From: Bacteroides finegoldii DSM 17565
GTDB taxonomy: Bacteria; Bacteroidota; Bacteroidia; Bacteroidales; Bacteroidaceae
Assembly: GCF_000156195.1 (NCBI RefSeq)
Contig: NZ_GG688320.1
Span: 1 to 64,000 of the forward strand
DNA length: 64,000 bases
Direction: 5' to 3'
Shown: positions 1 to 12,051 of the stretch, piece after piece
Layout of the letters: each line of letters opens with the position of its first letter
How positions within the stretch are numbered: the first letter of the stretch is position 1
Program-made: the position numbers and the translations under genes
Notes under the pieces: model-generated
What the model was told of the DNA's origin: nothing
Seen by the model: only the letters and a program-made list of their open reading frames with translations
The model's database searches: none

Positions 1-39
1 TGCTTCGGCAATAGCTTCAGCAAAATTGGCAAACAATAA
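1..39 (+). other. Possible C-terminal end of an upstream gene
   Basis: Frame 1 is open from the window edge to a TAA at 37-39 and encodes CFGNSFSKIGKQ. It stops 12 bases before the next start, which would fit an upstream co-directional gene, but twelve codons are too few to identify anything. Confidence 0.2.
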
Positions 40-51
40 GATACAGTAAGA

Positions 52-714
52 ATGAAGAAACTAGTTATATTTGACCTGGATGGAACATTGCTGAATACCA
101 TCGCTGACCTTGCCCACAGCACCAATTATGCTTTAAATAAATTAGGATACCCCACTCATGAAATAGAAAAGTACAACTTCATGGTAGGCAATGGTATCAA
201 TAAACTCTTTGAACGCGCATTGCCCGAAGGTGAAAAGACGGAAGAAAATGTACTTCGTGTACGCAATGAGTTCGTTCCTTATTACGATATTCACAATGCA
301 GATGATAGCCGACCTTATCCGGGCATTCCGGAACTGTTATCCTATCTGCAGTCTGCAGGCATCCAAATTGCCGTAGCATCCAACAAATATCAGGCTGCCA
401 CAGAAAAGCTGGTTGCCCACTACTTTCCCGGTATTCACTTTACAGCAGTTTTCGGCCAACGGGAAGGAGTAAATGTCAAACCTGATCCAACAATCGTTTT
501 TGATATATTAAAACTTACCGATGTACGAAAAGAAGATGTTCTTTATGTAGGTGATTCCGGTGTAGACATGCAAACAGCGGCCAATGCCGGTGTAACAGCT
601 TGCGGAGTGACATGGGGATTTCGACCACGTACGGAACTGGAAGAATTTGCGCCTCCATACATCACGGAAACTGCTGAAGAGATAAAACGTCTCATCTCGG
701 CTGATAAAATCTAA
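52..714 (+). CDS. HAD-family phosphatase, phosphoglycolate phosphatase-like
   Basis: Soluble HAD hydrolase of 220 residues, predicted to remove phosphate from a small metabolite; the Gph-type phosphoglycolate phosphatases are the closest family I recognise. Visible motifs: the N-terminal nucleophile motif DLDGTLLNT (Asp8 nucleophile, Asp10 acid/base), motif II around VASNKYQ, the motif III lysine in VKPDP, and the motif IV acidic pair in YVGDSGVDM. The cap lies between residues of about 15 and 80. Length is normal for the family. It lies upstream of the GH105 gene in the same direction but 128 bases away, so it is probably not part of the polysaccharide locus. The substrate cannot be read from sequence; it could also be a pyrophosphatase PpaX-like or beta-phosphoglucomutase-like member. 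Confidence 0.85.
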   Translation: MKKLVIFDLDGTLLNTIADLAHSTNYALNKLGYPTHEIEKYNFMVGNGINKLFERALPEGEKTEENVLRVRNEFVPYYDIHNADDSRPYPGIPELLSYLQSAGIQIAVASNKYQAATEKLVAHYFPGIHFTAVFGQREGVNVKPDPTIVFDILKLTDVRKEDVLYVGDSGVDMQTAANAGVTACGVTWGFRPRTELEEFAPPYITETAEEIKRLISADKI

Positions 715-841
715 TATTACATATTTTCCGTACAAATTTCAATATTACTTTCCTTACAATGCATTTTCTTTGCAACAGGTAAGAAAGGCTCACCTTTGTG
801 TGCCTAAATCTAAGAACAATAGTAATCTAATTTATTATAAA

Positions 842-1982
842 ATGAAAAAGCATCTTATACTATTTTTTGCAGGAGTAATATTGAGTTACGGGAACATAAA
901 AGCACAGACAGTTCCCGATAAAAAAGAAATTCTGAAAGTAACTCTTCATGTGAACGACTATTTCATGAAGAAATATGCCGACTATCGCACTCCTTCCTTT
1001 GTGAAAAAAGTAGTTCGCCCCAGTAATATCTGGACACGAAGCGTATATTACGAAGGCTTAATGGCACTCTACTCCATCTATCCCGCAGACGAATATTATC
1101 TTTATGCCAAAGAATGGGCAGATTATCACCAATGGGGATTCCACCGGGGAACAACCACCCGTAATGCTGATAACTACTGCGCCAGCCAAATCTATCTTGA
1201 TTTATACAACATTTGCCCTGATCCTAGAAAAAATACGGAAAACGAAAGCCAATATGGATATGCTGGTCAATACTCCACAAATAAACGACTGGTGGTGGAT
1301 AGATGCTATCCAGATGGGGATGCCTATATTTGCCAAAATGGGGAAACTTACAGGCGAACAGAAGTACTTCGACAAGATGTGGGATATGTACGAATATACC
1401 CGTAATAAACACGGAGAGAACGGAATGTTCAATGTCAAAGAAGGTTTGTGGTGGAGAGACCATAATTTCGACCCTCCATACAAAGAGCCTAATGGTAAAA
1501 ACTGTTATTGGAGCCGCGGTAACGGATGGGTATACGCCGCTTTAGTACGGGTAATGAATGAAATTCCATCTGATGAAAAACATCGCCAAGATTACATCAA
1601 TGATTTTATGGCTATGAGCAAAGCACTGAAACAATGCCAGCGTGAAGATGGCTTTTGGAATGTCAGCCTCCACGATCCGTCAAACTTTGGAGGCAAAGAG
1701 ACTTCCGGCACAGCTCTTTTCGTATATGGTATGGCTTGGGGCATACGCAACGGATTATTGGATAAAAAGACATACCTGCCTGTAATCATAAAGGCATGGA
1801 ATGCTATGGTGAAAGATGCAGTCCACCCGAATGGTTTTCTTGGCTATGTACAAGGAACCGGCAAAGAACCCAAAGATAGTCAGCCGGTCACTTATGACAA
1901 AATTCCTGATTTTGAAGATTTCGGTACAGGATGTTTCCTTCTTGCCGGAAGTGAAATCTATAAATTAGACCTCCATATATAG
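842..1982 (+). pseudogene. GH105 unsaturated rhamnogalacturonyl hydrolase, frameshifted
   Basis: GH105 enzymes remove the unsaturated galacturonyl residue left by pectate or rhamnogalacturonan lyases; this one has a signal peptide (MKKHLILFF... to about AQT), so it is probably periplasmic. The start at 842 is chosen because it begins the signal peptide. The reading frame breaks at a run of six A at 1228-1233: removing one A joins the first frame, which ends at 1405, to the second, which runs to 1982, and gives a continuous family-like sequence. Family features after the break are the DWWWIDAIQMG aromatic/acid motif and the CYWSRGNGW and GTALFVYGMAWG motifs lining the alpha/alpha barrel. It faces the GH106-like gene and shares its terminator. 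Either a real frameshift or a homopolymer sequencing error. Confidence 0.8.
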
Positions 1983-1999
1983 CTGATAAACAACTTTAT

Positions 2000-2038
2000 C
2001 TTGAATCCGGCCTGTGAGACGTGCAGGCCGGATTCAAG
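2000..2038. terminator. Bidirectional hairpin terminator between convergent glycosidase genes
   Basis: A perfect 15-bp inverted repeat, CTTGAATCCGGCCTG at 2000-2014 and its complement at 2024-2038, with a 9-base loop. It sits in the 77-bp gap between the converging GH105 and GH106-like genes and can serve both. Confidence 0.75.
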
Positions 2039-2059
2039 GTTATCACTAAGCCAGTCAGA

Positions 2060-5000
2060 CTAACGAACTACCCAATATACATTCCCAATAATTCCTGATG
2101 GAACCAACTCATCCTTTGAAGTTGCAATCTCCGGATAAGCATAAGTAAACCGATCTTTTAATGGTAATGACGCATCACCGATCATTCTGTTCATCAGCGA
2201 ATTGACCACATGTATCTCTAAAGAATTGTCTCCTTCAACTACCCAATGAGTCAAATCCGCTTCCCAAGGTGAGCACCATAAAGTTGAAATCTCATGCCCA
2301 TTCAGATAAATCCTAGCCAGCGAACCTACATGATCCAAACGCAACAGCACCTGCTTACCTTTTTCTTTTCTTTCTATATGAATATTCTTTTTATAGACAA
2401 CCGTCCCCGAATAATAAACAATGCCCGGTTCTTTTGCTTTACTCCAGTCAGTTAATTGCGTAAATACCACTTCGCCCGGTCCACCCCATCTCGGATCAAA
2501 ATAGACATTCCAATCTCCACTGACAATAAACCTTTTCTCTTTATCTGTTATAAACCTTTTCACAGGTAAAGAATCCTTTTTTCTATCCGAGACAATAATA
2601 AACCCGGATTCCTTAGCAGCAAGTGATAATCTCAATGACAAGGAATTTCCTTCCAATACAGCAGGAATTGAATAACACTCTCCGGAAACCGGATCCCAAT
2701 ATTCAGCATATTTCCTACCTGTACGCAAATGGACAAAATCACTGAATACATTCTCACTATGATTATTTATAAAGTAAATATCAATATTCGGCAAATGACG
2801 ATGGGTAAAATATACTTTATTTTCCGGTTCATTCCCACTTTTCAAAGCAATATCCGGATGAATTCCCTCTTTTTGCAAAGCCTCCTCCAAAGTTATTCCC
2901 CAATATACATGCCCCTTCCCCAAAGAGCGGATTCCACGATCCTTTTTTCCGCTTCCCCACAAGGAAGCTACCATCTTATCATATTCATCATCATGCACCC
3001 GTTCGGCCAAAGATACAGGATATGCAGGACGTTCGCCATATAACGCAACTCCCTGCTCCACCAAAGTAACAATATGCCGGAGGACAGCCAATGTCATATT
3101 ACAGTCTTTCTGCAGGACCAACATACGATATTTCATACCATCCGGCAGTACAATATCTCCATTTAAAGCTTTAGTTCTGTTGATCAGAGCATCTGTAGTA
3201 CACACATCAAAGTTATATCCCTCGGGTATCTCCGGCAAACGATGAGAAAGTAACTTCACAGGCGGATTATCGCCCAAATAAACACATAAATCGATAACAG
3301 GAATTCCCTTTCGTAAAAGTCCGGCACATCTTGCCTGATAATCCCAAAACGGACGACTATAATTCCAGTAAGCGTTATTTCTATTCAGGCAATAGTGCCT
3401 GCCTCCCCCCGTGTTACCAGGGATTTTATCAGTCCAAGGCTGATAAGCAGATGCACATACAACAAATTCATTACTTCCGAAAGCTAATGCATAATCAGCC
3501 AAATTCTTTAAATCAGCTAACGAATGAGAAAATTTAGCGTCCGTAAACGCCTCGGCAGAAGCCACTCTTTTACCGTAAAGATGAGCAGCGGAAGACGCCT
3601 CTTTTATATCATAACTTCCTTCAGTTTGATAAGCCCAAAACTCTCCCTGTGGTTTCTGCACCCTACCTTTCGCCTGAATATTATCGCCTACAATATTCAA
3701 AGCATTCCCGATAGCCTGTGCTGTAAAATCAAGGCCAGCATCGAGGCATAGGCTATCTAGCGTACCATAATAACGATCAGATATTAAATCGGCAATAGTG
3801 CGTCGCATATCATATAGAAAACGGTCTGAAACTTCAGCAGAACCGACAACATATCCCATCAAAGCAGGAAGATAAGGATGGATATCATACCCCTTGCGTT
3901 TCATGAATTCCTGCTCGAATCCTGGAGTCCAGTTCTGCGCCCCCGCTTCATGGCTATCCATTATCATTCCGGATGGCGGACAACCTCTGACCGACAATGA
4001 ATCATAAATGACTTTAAAATAATTTTTCCACTGAACAATAGCCGCTTCCGCAGACATCTTATCACATTCCAAACCTTTTAACCCGGTACGTCCATGCTTG
4101 GTATATCCTCCCTGTGATTCGTGGGCAAATCTCATTATCATCCATTCCCCTTGTGGAACATTCCAGTTCAAAACTCCATTTCCATCGACCAGTTTTGTCA
4201 AATCAATAACATCAGCCGGATTTATCGCATCTGTCGAAGGTAAAGATGGTCTTTCTTCATTTTCTATAAAGTCCGAATTAAAACCGGCTTTATCTTCCCA
4301 ATTATTCACTTTTTCTTGTGAAGAAAGCAGTAATCCTCCAATCAATAATTTCGAATATCGATTCTTACTATCTGCCCAATCATGCAGATGAATCCTGAAA
4401 AAGCGGCTTTTGACCTCCGGAAAAGTTACCGTATGTTGCCTGCACTTTGTCGACACCCCTTGGTAAACAGGTTTCAACTTACAAACTTTTTTATAATGCA
4501 AACCGTCATCCGAAGCCTCCAATTCCCCCATATCGGGCAATACTTCATACATAGCTCCATAAAACTGATCGGATGAATGACCGGGAATATTCATGGCACA
4601 TGTACGCGCTTTTCCTCTGGGGTTAGCACTATAAGTAAAACTCCGGGCTGAAAAAGGACTCCTAAAATCCATTTTTATATAAACAGATTCTCCCGGAAGT
4701 AGTCTGGGCATCTCAACCAACTTCCCATTCTCAACAAATAGAGACTCAAGGGATAATCCTTCCATATTAGAAGACAACTCCGGTTTCCTGCTTATACTCG
4801 TTTCCACAGTTCCAGTAACAGGAAAAGCGATGACTGCAAAATCCCAAAATTCAGATTGTGATGTAGGTAAAGGAAGACGACCGGAAAACCGGCAATTTCC
4901 ACTGACAACTGTATCGCTGGCAACTACCTTTTGCATACTAAGTTTCTTCGTTATCCAAGGGCCTCCGGCTACATAACCGTTAGAGACATTCACCTCAAAT

Positions 5001-5341
5001 GTCAATCCCAACCTTTTAGCCTCGGATGCCGAAAAAATCAGTTGCTCCCACCAGTCTTTCGAAAAAACGGGAGAAGCATCAGCTCCTTTCCCGTGCACCT
5101 GATCGTAATACACCACTCCTCCGATTCCGGCCTGCTTAAACGCTTCCAAATCAGCAGTTATTCCTTCCTTTGTGGTCTCCGTTTCACCATGAAACCACCA
5201 TAATTTAGTGCGGGCTGAATCATTTGGGAATCTAAATTCCTGCCGTAGCAAATCTATATTTCCCTTCTCTTGCTTAACTGAAGAATGCCCGCACAAAACT
5301 AAAAGTCCCCCTAACAACAGGGTCCTGTAGAACATCTTCAT
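2060..5341 (-). CDS. GH106-like alpha-L-rhamnosidase, secreted
   Basis: Large glycoside hydrolase (1093 residues from the chosen start) resembling GH106 alpha-L-rhamnosidases of Bacteroides pectin loci, which release rhamnose from rhamnogalacturonan side chains or backbone. The start at 5341 (MKMFYRTLLLGG) is preferred over the longer open frame because it gives a signal peptide with a possible lipobox (LLVLC) and follows the HTCS stop by 13 bases. The N-terminal part has the family-like KLWWFHGETETTKEG and GIGGVVYYDQVHG segments; the C-terminal part (about residue 950 on) looks like a beta-sandwich of the GH2 type with ARIYLNGHEIS and WEADLTHWV. It is probably co-transcribed with the HTCS gene. 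Exact linkage specificity is not visible. Confidence 0.75.
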   Translation of the reverse strand: MKMFYRTLLLGGLLVLCGHSSVKQEKGNIDLLRQEFRFPNDSARTKLWWFHGETETTKEGITADLEAFKQAGIGGVVYYDQVHGKGADASPVFSKDWWEQLIFSASEAKRLGLTFEVNVSNGYVAGGPWITKKLSMQKVVASDTVVSGNCRFSGRLPLPTSQSEFWDFAVIAFPVTGTVETSISRKPELSSNMEGLSLESLFVENGKLVEMPRLLPGESVYIKMDFRSPFSARSFTYSANPRGKARTCAMNIPGHSSDQFYGAMYEVLPDMGELEASDDGLHYKKVCKLKPVYQGVSTKCRQHTVTFPEVKSRFFRIHLHDWADSKNRYSKLLIGGLLLSSQEKVNNWEDKAGFNSDFIENEERPSLPSTDAINPADVIDLTKLVDGNGVLNWNVPQGEWMIMRFAHESQGGYTKHGRTGLKGLECDKMSAEAAIVQWKNYFKVIYDSLSVRGCPPSGMIMDSHEAGAQNWTPGFEQEFMKRKGYDIHPYLPALMGYVVGSAEVSDRFLYDMRRTIADLISDRYYGTLDSLCLDAGLDFTAQAIGNALNIVGDNIQAKGRVQKPQGEFWAYQTEGSYDIKEASSAAHLYGKRVASAEAFTDAKFSHSLADLKNLADYALAFGSNEFVVCASAYQPWTDKIPGNTGGGRHYCLNRNNAYWNYSRPFWDYQARCAGLLRKGIPVIDLCVYLGDNPPVKLLSHRLPEIPEGYNFDVCTTDALINRTKALNGDIVLPDGMKYRMLVLQKDCNMTLAVLRHIVTLVEQGVALYGERPAYPVSLAERVHDDEYDKMVASLWGSGKKDRGIRSLGKGHVYWGITLEEALQKEGIHPDIALKSGNEPENKVYFTHRHLPNIDIYFINNHSENVFSDFVHLRTGRKYAEYWDPVSGECYSIPAVLEGNSLSLRLSLAAKESGFIIVSDRKKDSLPVKRFITDKEKRFIVSGDWNVYFDPRWGGPGEVVFTQLTDWSKAKEPGIVYYSGTVVYKKNIHIERKEKGKQVLLRLDHVGSLARIYLNGHEISTLWCSPWEADLTHWVVEGDNSLEIHVVNSLMNRMIGDASLPLKDRFTYAYPEIATSKDELVPSGIIGNVYWVVR

Positions 5342-5354
5342 ATTGTATAATAAA

Positions 5355-8300
5355 TTACTTTTTAGAATCGCTTCTCTCCCCTTTCTGGTAAGCAGAAGGA
5401 GATACTCCAAACTGTGCCTTAAAACATTTACTGAAATAAAGAGGATCATTAATACCCACTTTATAAGAAACTTCCGCAACAGTCAGATCCCTTTCGGTCA
5501 AAAACAATTCGGCAGCCTTCTTCATTCGTACAACACGCAAATATTCATTCGGTGAGTATCCGGTCACGCCCCGTAATTTCTTATAAAACACAGTTCGTCC
5601 CATCCCCATCATCTGCGCAAATTCATCAATAGAAATGTTGTATTGAGAATAAATCTTTTCCACCACAGCCACCAACTGATCCGCAAACTCCTTGTCCCGG
5701 TCCGTGTTACATAAAGCAGGACGTACTACCCCCGGTTCACTGGAAAACTTCTTCCGTAACTTTTCGCATTGCTCTATCAGCCGAAACACCTGCGCAAGCA
5801 AAAGCTTAAAACTAAATGGCTTCGCAACATAAACATCCGCTCCCGCTTCAAGTCCTTCCAGGTGCTTATCCGGTGAAGTCAAGGCAGTCAGCAGAATAAT
5901 AGGAATATGACTTGTCGCAAATTCAGTTTTCAGTTTCTTTGTCACTTCGAAACCGGTCATCCCGGGCATCAATACATCGCAGATAATCAAGTCTGCGTCA
6001 TAGTTGCATGCCTTTTCAAATCCGGATATTCCATCCGCAGCCACTTCTACTTCAAAATAAGCACTAAGCTCCTCCTGCAGGAACCCACGAATATCATTAT
6101 CATCTTCGATGACTAATATTTTATGTTTTCTTGACGTTGTGATTGTCTTTTCATGTTCCTGACATTCCTCTGAAAATTCCTGCAAATGATGAGTCTGCAT
6201 ATTCGCTTCTTCCAGCAGGAGATTGCCGGGAACCAAGAAGTCTTTTTCCGAATAAACAGTTTTATCAGTCGGAATACATACCGTAAATACGGAACCTCCC
6301 CCTTCATTATCTTTATATTCAATCGTTCCCTTATGCACCTGCACCAATTCATGGCTCAAATGCAACCCTACTCCAATGCTATCTCCGGAGAAACTACTTT
6401 GCATGAAACGTTTAAACAATTCTCCCTGCTTTTCTTTAGGAATACCTACTCCGGTATCCGCTACCTGAATGTATAAACACTTCTTCACCTCATCCACATT
6501 CACAGAAAACAGAATTGTCCCACCCGAAGGAGTATACTTAAAAGCATTTGAAAGTAAGTTATACACCACCTTATCCAAATTACCTTTATCAATAAACATT
6601 TTATAGGATGGTACAGACGGCAAAAAGCGGAAATCCATATTCTTCTGTTCTGCTACGTCACTGAAACTTAAATATATTTCGTACAGGAAAGCAACTACAT
6701 CAGTTTCCTGCAGAGAAAGAGCCAACTTGTTGTTCTGCATTTTTCTGAACTCCAGCAACTGATTAATCAGCCTCAACATACGTTGTGTACTTTTATCCAT
6801 GACTTTCAACGGATGCAATAAGGCTTGTGGAATATCATCCGTCCGATACATTTTCTCCAATGCTCCTTGGATCAATGTAAGCGGAGTACGGAATTCATGA
6901 GAGATATTTGTGAAAAATACCAGTTTATACTCTGTCAGTTGTTTTTCAACATTGATGCGGTTGCGCAACCTATTGAAATTAAAAATGATACGATATGTAA
7001 AGTACAAAGCTATTAATATCAGGATGAAATATCCGAGCATAGCCCAATTCGTTTTCCAAAACGGAGGCACAATAACAATCTTCAAGGTTGTTTCGGTATC
7101 ATTCCAAATACCGGCACCATCACAATATTTCACATGGAAAATGTAACTCCCCGGCTCCAGATATTTATAAGTGGCAAAACTTAAAGAAGACGGAACATTC
7201 CATCCCTTGTCATAGTTTTCCAGCCAATACATATACTTGATTTGACCATTATCCGAATAATCGAGAGTAGAAAAATCAAGCATAAAAGAATTCTGGAAAT
7301 ATTTCAATGTAATCTTATCCGAATAGGCTAAAGATTCTTGCAAAGGAGAACCCGGCATATTAGGCTTCACCTGAATTCCATTAACGGACAATCCTGTGAT
7401 AACAATAGGAGAAAGCAATCTCTCTGTTGGAATCTTCTTCGGGTCAATAATCGTCAATCCGTAGTTTGTTCCAAAAATCAGTTTACCGTCTGCACCCATA
7501 CACGCACTGTTCTCGCTATATACATTTCCTAATGTATAAGATGAGAAGAAATAATTCTCGAAAGAATGGCTGTTGGGATTGAATCTTGAAATTCCATATT
7601 CCGTAGCAATCCATAATTGTCCCGAATAATCTTCTAAAATAGATTGCACCATATTATTAACCAGTCCTTCCGCTATTCCATAATGTGTATATTTCAAAGA
7701 CTGACAGTCGTCTGACAGTTCGCATAGATTCAGCCCGGCACCCGAAGTACCTACCCACATGCGCCCTTTGCTATCACGAAACAGGCAACGAATCTCATTG
7801 CTGCAAAAATTGCCATCAGTGTAGCTGAACAAATGATAGTTATCTTCATTAGCAATCAATGAGTCAGGGTGGAATATGCAGATACCTTCACTTGTGCCCA
7901 TCCATATCATCCCTTTCTCATCTTCTGCCATTACTCTGACTATCCGTAAGCCATACTTCTTTCCTTGAAAGAAACGACGGAACTTATATTGTCCTTTTTC
8001 CGTTGATTCTGCCAGATCCAGTCCTCCTCCAAATGTTCCCACCCACATACGATCTTTCTTATCGCGAAGAATGGAATAAATATTAGAATGAGATAAGGCA
8101 AAAGGATTAGACGGATCCGTTTTATACCACGTATCTCCTATTTTTAGTCCGTCTCCCCGGGTTCCTATCCATATATTCTCCCGACTATCTTCTGAAATCG
8201 CATAAATATTATAGGGCAAATAATGATTATCTATCTTAGTTTTCAGATGAGAATCATAATTATACAATCCACCTCTTCGCGTTCCTACCCATATATCTCC

Positions 8301-9646
8301 ATTCGACATTTTAGTCAGTAACCGGATTGTATTCGAACGGTCAAAAACATCCGGTGATTCTGGATAGACATGTGTAATGCCTTTATTTGAAATGGGAATA
8401 TGAGACAAACCGGAATATTCGGAGCTTACCCATATTCCTCCTGTTCTGTCTTTCATCAAACATAACAAAAAATCTGACCCTATAGGTCCTGCATTCTTCC
8501 CTTCGGAAACAAAGTGTTCCAACCGGTCCTCCTGAATATCGTAGGTGAAAAGTCCGTTTCCATAAGTTGAAATCCACACAATCCCCCGGTCATCACGCAC
8601 CACATGATAGCGTTCATAATCTATATATTTCATCTTCTCTTCAGGAATCAGTTGAAAATTCTTTATTTCTCCGCTCTTCGAGTTTATATAATAAATTCGT
8701 CCAGTGTTATTGTAAGCCCAACAATCTCCATAATTGTCATGAATAACTTTTCCATTATTTATTTTCAATTCCCGGCAAGGAGTTATTTGAAAATTCTGAA
8801 AATCAAATTCATATACCCCTTCGCTAGAAGTAAATATAACCCATTTATCTTTTATCAATGAATGTGTACTGACAGATGTATTACCGGCAATAGCAGACAG
8901 CGACGCTAAACAGTCTATTTTTTTCGATCCATTTACACAGCGATACACATCTCCACTCTTTGTCAGAAAATACATATCCTCTCCATGAGGGAAAGAAGAA
9001 GAAAAATTCAATTTCCTATCGATAAATTCAACTTTCCTTTATAAACAGACGCAAGTCCCTGCATGGTACCAATCCAGATCCTGCCACTAGAATCTTCATT
9101 TATAAATTTAATCCGGTCATCGGGCAGGTTCCCAAATTTCGTTCTAAACTTCACAGAGGTCATAGTCCGATCGTCCTCACAAACAATTTGACGCACACCA
9201 TTCCTTCTATGCCAAAGCCACACATCTCCATTAGAGGACATAAATATTTCCGAATAGTTCTCTCCATCACTTCCGGTACCGGTAAAATCTACAAAACAAG
9301 CTTTCTGTAGGTCATAACAGCTGAATAATTCCGGCACTGTTTTTATCCATAGAAAACCGTTCTTATCCTCTGCCACATGTTTTATTCTGTTATCTGCTAA
9401 AGAAATCCGATCGTGTTTCCCGCTTTCCAACTGATAAGTAAGAAAAGTATTTCCATCATAACGGGTCAATCCGTCTAAAGTACCCAACCATAAGAATCCT
9501 TTACTGTCCTGAAACATGCATCGTACAGAATTACTAGGTAGCCCATCACTGGTTCTCATTTGTTTGGAACTAAGTTCAATATCAGCATACAGATCCGATA
9601 TAGAAAAACTAAACAAAACGAAAAGGCATAATAATTTATATTTCAT
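5355..9646 (-). pseudogene. Hybrid two-component sensor/regulator (HTCS), frameshifted
   Basis: One-protein two-component system that senses an oligosaccharide in the periplasm and activates a polysaccharide locus. Order of parts: signal peptide from 9646 (MKYKLLCLFVLF), beta-propeller Reg_prop repeats (many GxIWIGT and DRTGGIWV-type blades), a Y_Y_Y domain, one membrane helix, a histidine kinase H-box (NISHEFRTPLT), an HATPase domain with GIGVGLHLS, a receiver with VIEDDND and the phospho-acceptor in IICDVLMPG, and a C-terminal AraC-type HTH. The frame breaks at 9024-9026: adding one T to the coding strand joins the N-terminal frame, which ends at 9008, to the rest. Either a real inactivation or a homopolymer error. 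A -7 box lies upstream of the start. Confidence 0.85.
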
Positions 9647-9678
9647 ATAGTGCTTTGGGTTATTTTGATTGCTGGTTA

Positions 9679-9686
9679 CAAAGATA
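9679..9686 (-). promoter_or_regulatory. Bacteroides -7 box for the HTCS gene
   Basis: TATCTTTG on the minus strand fits TAnnTTTG and lies 33 bases before the HTCS start at 9646. A good -33 TTTG is not obvious, so the call rests on the -7 box and position. Confidence 0.45.
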
Positions 9687-9746
9687 CATCTTTTGCACTG
9701 CAACATAGAATGTAACACTATGAAAAAGTAAAATCTCCATATAAAT

Positions 9747-11873
9747 TTATTCTTTAATAATACACTTCCCACGATTTATCCCCTCTGCATTGATCGTCAT
9801 TTGTCGACAAGTAGCATTATTATAAAAACTAACGTTCACTTTTCCATTATTATCAGTCCTCACATCAGGATTCCAATACAAAGTTCGACGAAAATCGATA
9901 TCTCCCGGAACACTATTACTATGATTTACCTGATAGAATTCTCTTACAGGAGAAAAGGCTTTGAAAAAAGTATAACGCATTCCCTTCTTATACTTGTCAT
10001 GCAACACATCGTTATATAAACGGACGATGAATAATACCAGCCTTTGGTTAGCCTGAAAAACAGCATCATGTAAATGTCTCATACTATAAAAATCTGATGT
10101 CGGATCACTCGGAGGATAATAGCCATAATTACTATCTATGTTTCTCACTATCCAAGCCCGAAGATTTCCATCATACACTTCTATTGTTTTTATATTCTCT
10201 ATCGGATGATCGGAAGCACCGATGCCCTTTCGCGGATTAACAGAACCTCCACCATCTAAAATATAACAAATAGCACTATTAGCATACGTATACGCAGTAT
10301 CTACCATGTTTACCGCAGAAATATTTCTTTCCATATATTCCCCCAATGTTCCTGGATAATCCTTCCCTTGATCCATTAGCCTACTAATATCCTTTTCCAC
10401 ATCACAAACCAGATCCGGAAATATCTCATTCTTTATCTGTTTTTTCTTTATCACCACTTGGGGAAGATTCTGTATCATACCTAAAACATTACTATTGGCC
10501 AGACTATCTGAAGTGTCTGCAAAAACAATAACCGTATCCTTCACCTGAAAGTCCGAAATAGAATAACTGCGGGCTTCCGGACTAAAAAGGCGGTCGAACA
10601 TAATCCTGCAATGTTTCGGTTTGCCTTTCGAAGTCACAGAAAGAGCCAGCTGCCATTCACCGTCTACTGCCGCATGATCCGGCAACAGGAAATGGAAACG
10701 CCCTTTTTTGTCAGTTTTGCAATGACCATGGAAAGAAGCACTATCCTTAACAATCCAAAATACAACATCCACATTCGCTTCCACCTTATTCTTGAGTAAA
10801 GATTTCACTACACCACTCACTGGTAAACCCTCTTCAGCATAATGTGCCACATGAAAAGGAGATACCCCCGCCATCACCTGCCAATTGTAACGGCGCCACC
10901 CCTGTACCATCATCAACAAGTCCAACTTCATACGATTACTACGGTCGTCCGTCCCGAAATATTGCATCGGATGAGCGATGTAACCTCGTATTTCAGAAGA
11001 GAGCAACAAGTCTGTCAGGATATTCTCATGATAACCAGTATGAATTTCTGTGCCGGCATCACGCACAGACAATGAAAAACTGCCTGATACAGGATTACCG
11101 GACAAATCTTTCACAGCAAGTGATAGTCTCACCTTTTCTAAAGGTTTATAGAAAGGTTTATCCGCCTCCACCGTAACACGGCAATATTCTAACGGAGCAC
11201 GATTAAAAGCCAAACGGTCTGCCAAAATTTTACCATCCTGATTATAAAGAGTAAATTGAAGGCAACCGGCAGGAAGTTTTCCTTTATCCAATTGATAAAT
11301 ATAAGGTTTATCACCCAAAATTAAAGCTTCTGCTGAATAAACTGTACCACGACATGATACAGAAACGGCTAAAGTATCAGCCGGCAAGTCCGGAGATTTT
11401 TGCAGATGTACCTGATAAGTCTCTGCATCCAAATCTGTCACACGCATCACATATCCTGAAGAAATAATGTTTGAAAAAGAAAAGTCATATTTCTTTCCAT
11501 CATAATCGGCTACAATTTTATATGTAGTCTTATCAGGAATCATTTCAAAAAATCCCATACCTTGGTGATAAGTGGAGAAATATGAAACCAGTTCACCGGA
11601 AGAATCATATACCGCACCTGTTATATTCAAATCTTCTCCATTCTCTCCTGTAGCTTTGAAACCGATTCTCGAACGTAACCCAACCACAGCATTTCCTCCT
11701 TCAGGATAAAAGGAAAGGTTGACTTTCTTAGCTTTTGTGTTTTTTTTACGTTCGTCTTTCAAGCCAAAACCACTATCCATCTTCCGATCAGTATAATGCC
11801 CTTCTATTTCCGGAGAATCATAAACAGGAAATACACGAGTAAATCCGGAAAAACCAGACGTGCCGCTTAACAA
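9747..11873 (-). pseudogene. MG2/TonB-plug-like surface protein, N-terminus lost at prophage
   Basis: C-terminal 700 or so residues of a large Bacteroidetes protein with macroglobulin-like MG2 domains (for example the FYKPLEKVRLSLAVKD and SFSLSVRD segments) followed by a plug-like portion (YILDGGGSVNPRK...IKTIEVYDGN). Members of this family are usually exported and much longer. The frame runs into the prophage end: the first codon that can be used is a TTG at 11873, and an in-frame stop lies just upstream in phage sequence, so the true start and signal peptide are missing. The missing N-terminus does not occur on the other side of the prophage. Probably non-functional. The general family is clear; the specific role is not. 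Confidence 0.75.
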
Positions 11874-11890
11874 AAACGATGCGTTTCAAA
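11874..11890 (+). repeat. Left terminal inverted repeat (L1)
   Basis: AAACGATGCGTTTCAAA. It matches the right end read on the minus strand at 16 of 17 positions. Likely transposase-binding site at the phage left end. Confidence 0.7.
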
Positions 11891-11898
11891 AAGTACAA

Positions 11899-11914
11899 AA
11901 ACGACACGTACAAG
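11899..11914 (+). repeat. Left subterminal repeat (L2)
   Basis: AAACGACACGTACAAG, a degenerate second copy of L1 in the same orientation, 25 bp further in. Two direct copies at an end are typical of MuA-type binding-site arrays. Confidence 0.45.
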
Positions 11915-11985
11915 AAAAAAGGTGAGCGCGGTCCTATTCAGCATGATCAAAGCCCACCGTTTTTCTTTCACTTGAACCCTCTTTA

Positions 11986-12016
11986 AATGGCTTTAAAATA
12001 TCATTTAAAAGCCATT
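11986..12016. terminator. Hairpin downstream of the dam gene
   Basis: Long inverted repeat with arms AATGGCTTT and AAAGCCATT and an AT-rich centre. It is 36 bp past the dam stop on the minus strand, before the phage end. There is no strong T-run, so it may be a weak terminator or a protein site. The rest of 11915-12051 shows no gene. Confidence 0.4.
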
Positions 12017-12051
12017 GCAGATTCAAAATAATTCACTATCTTTATGCAATG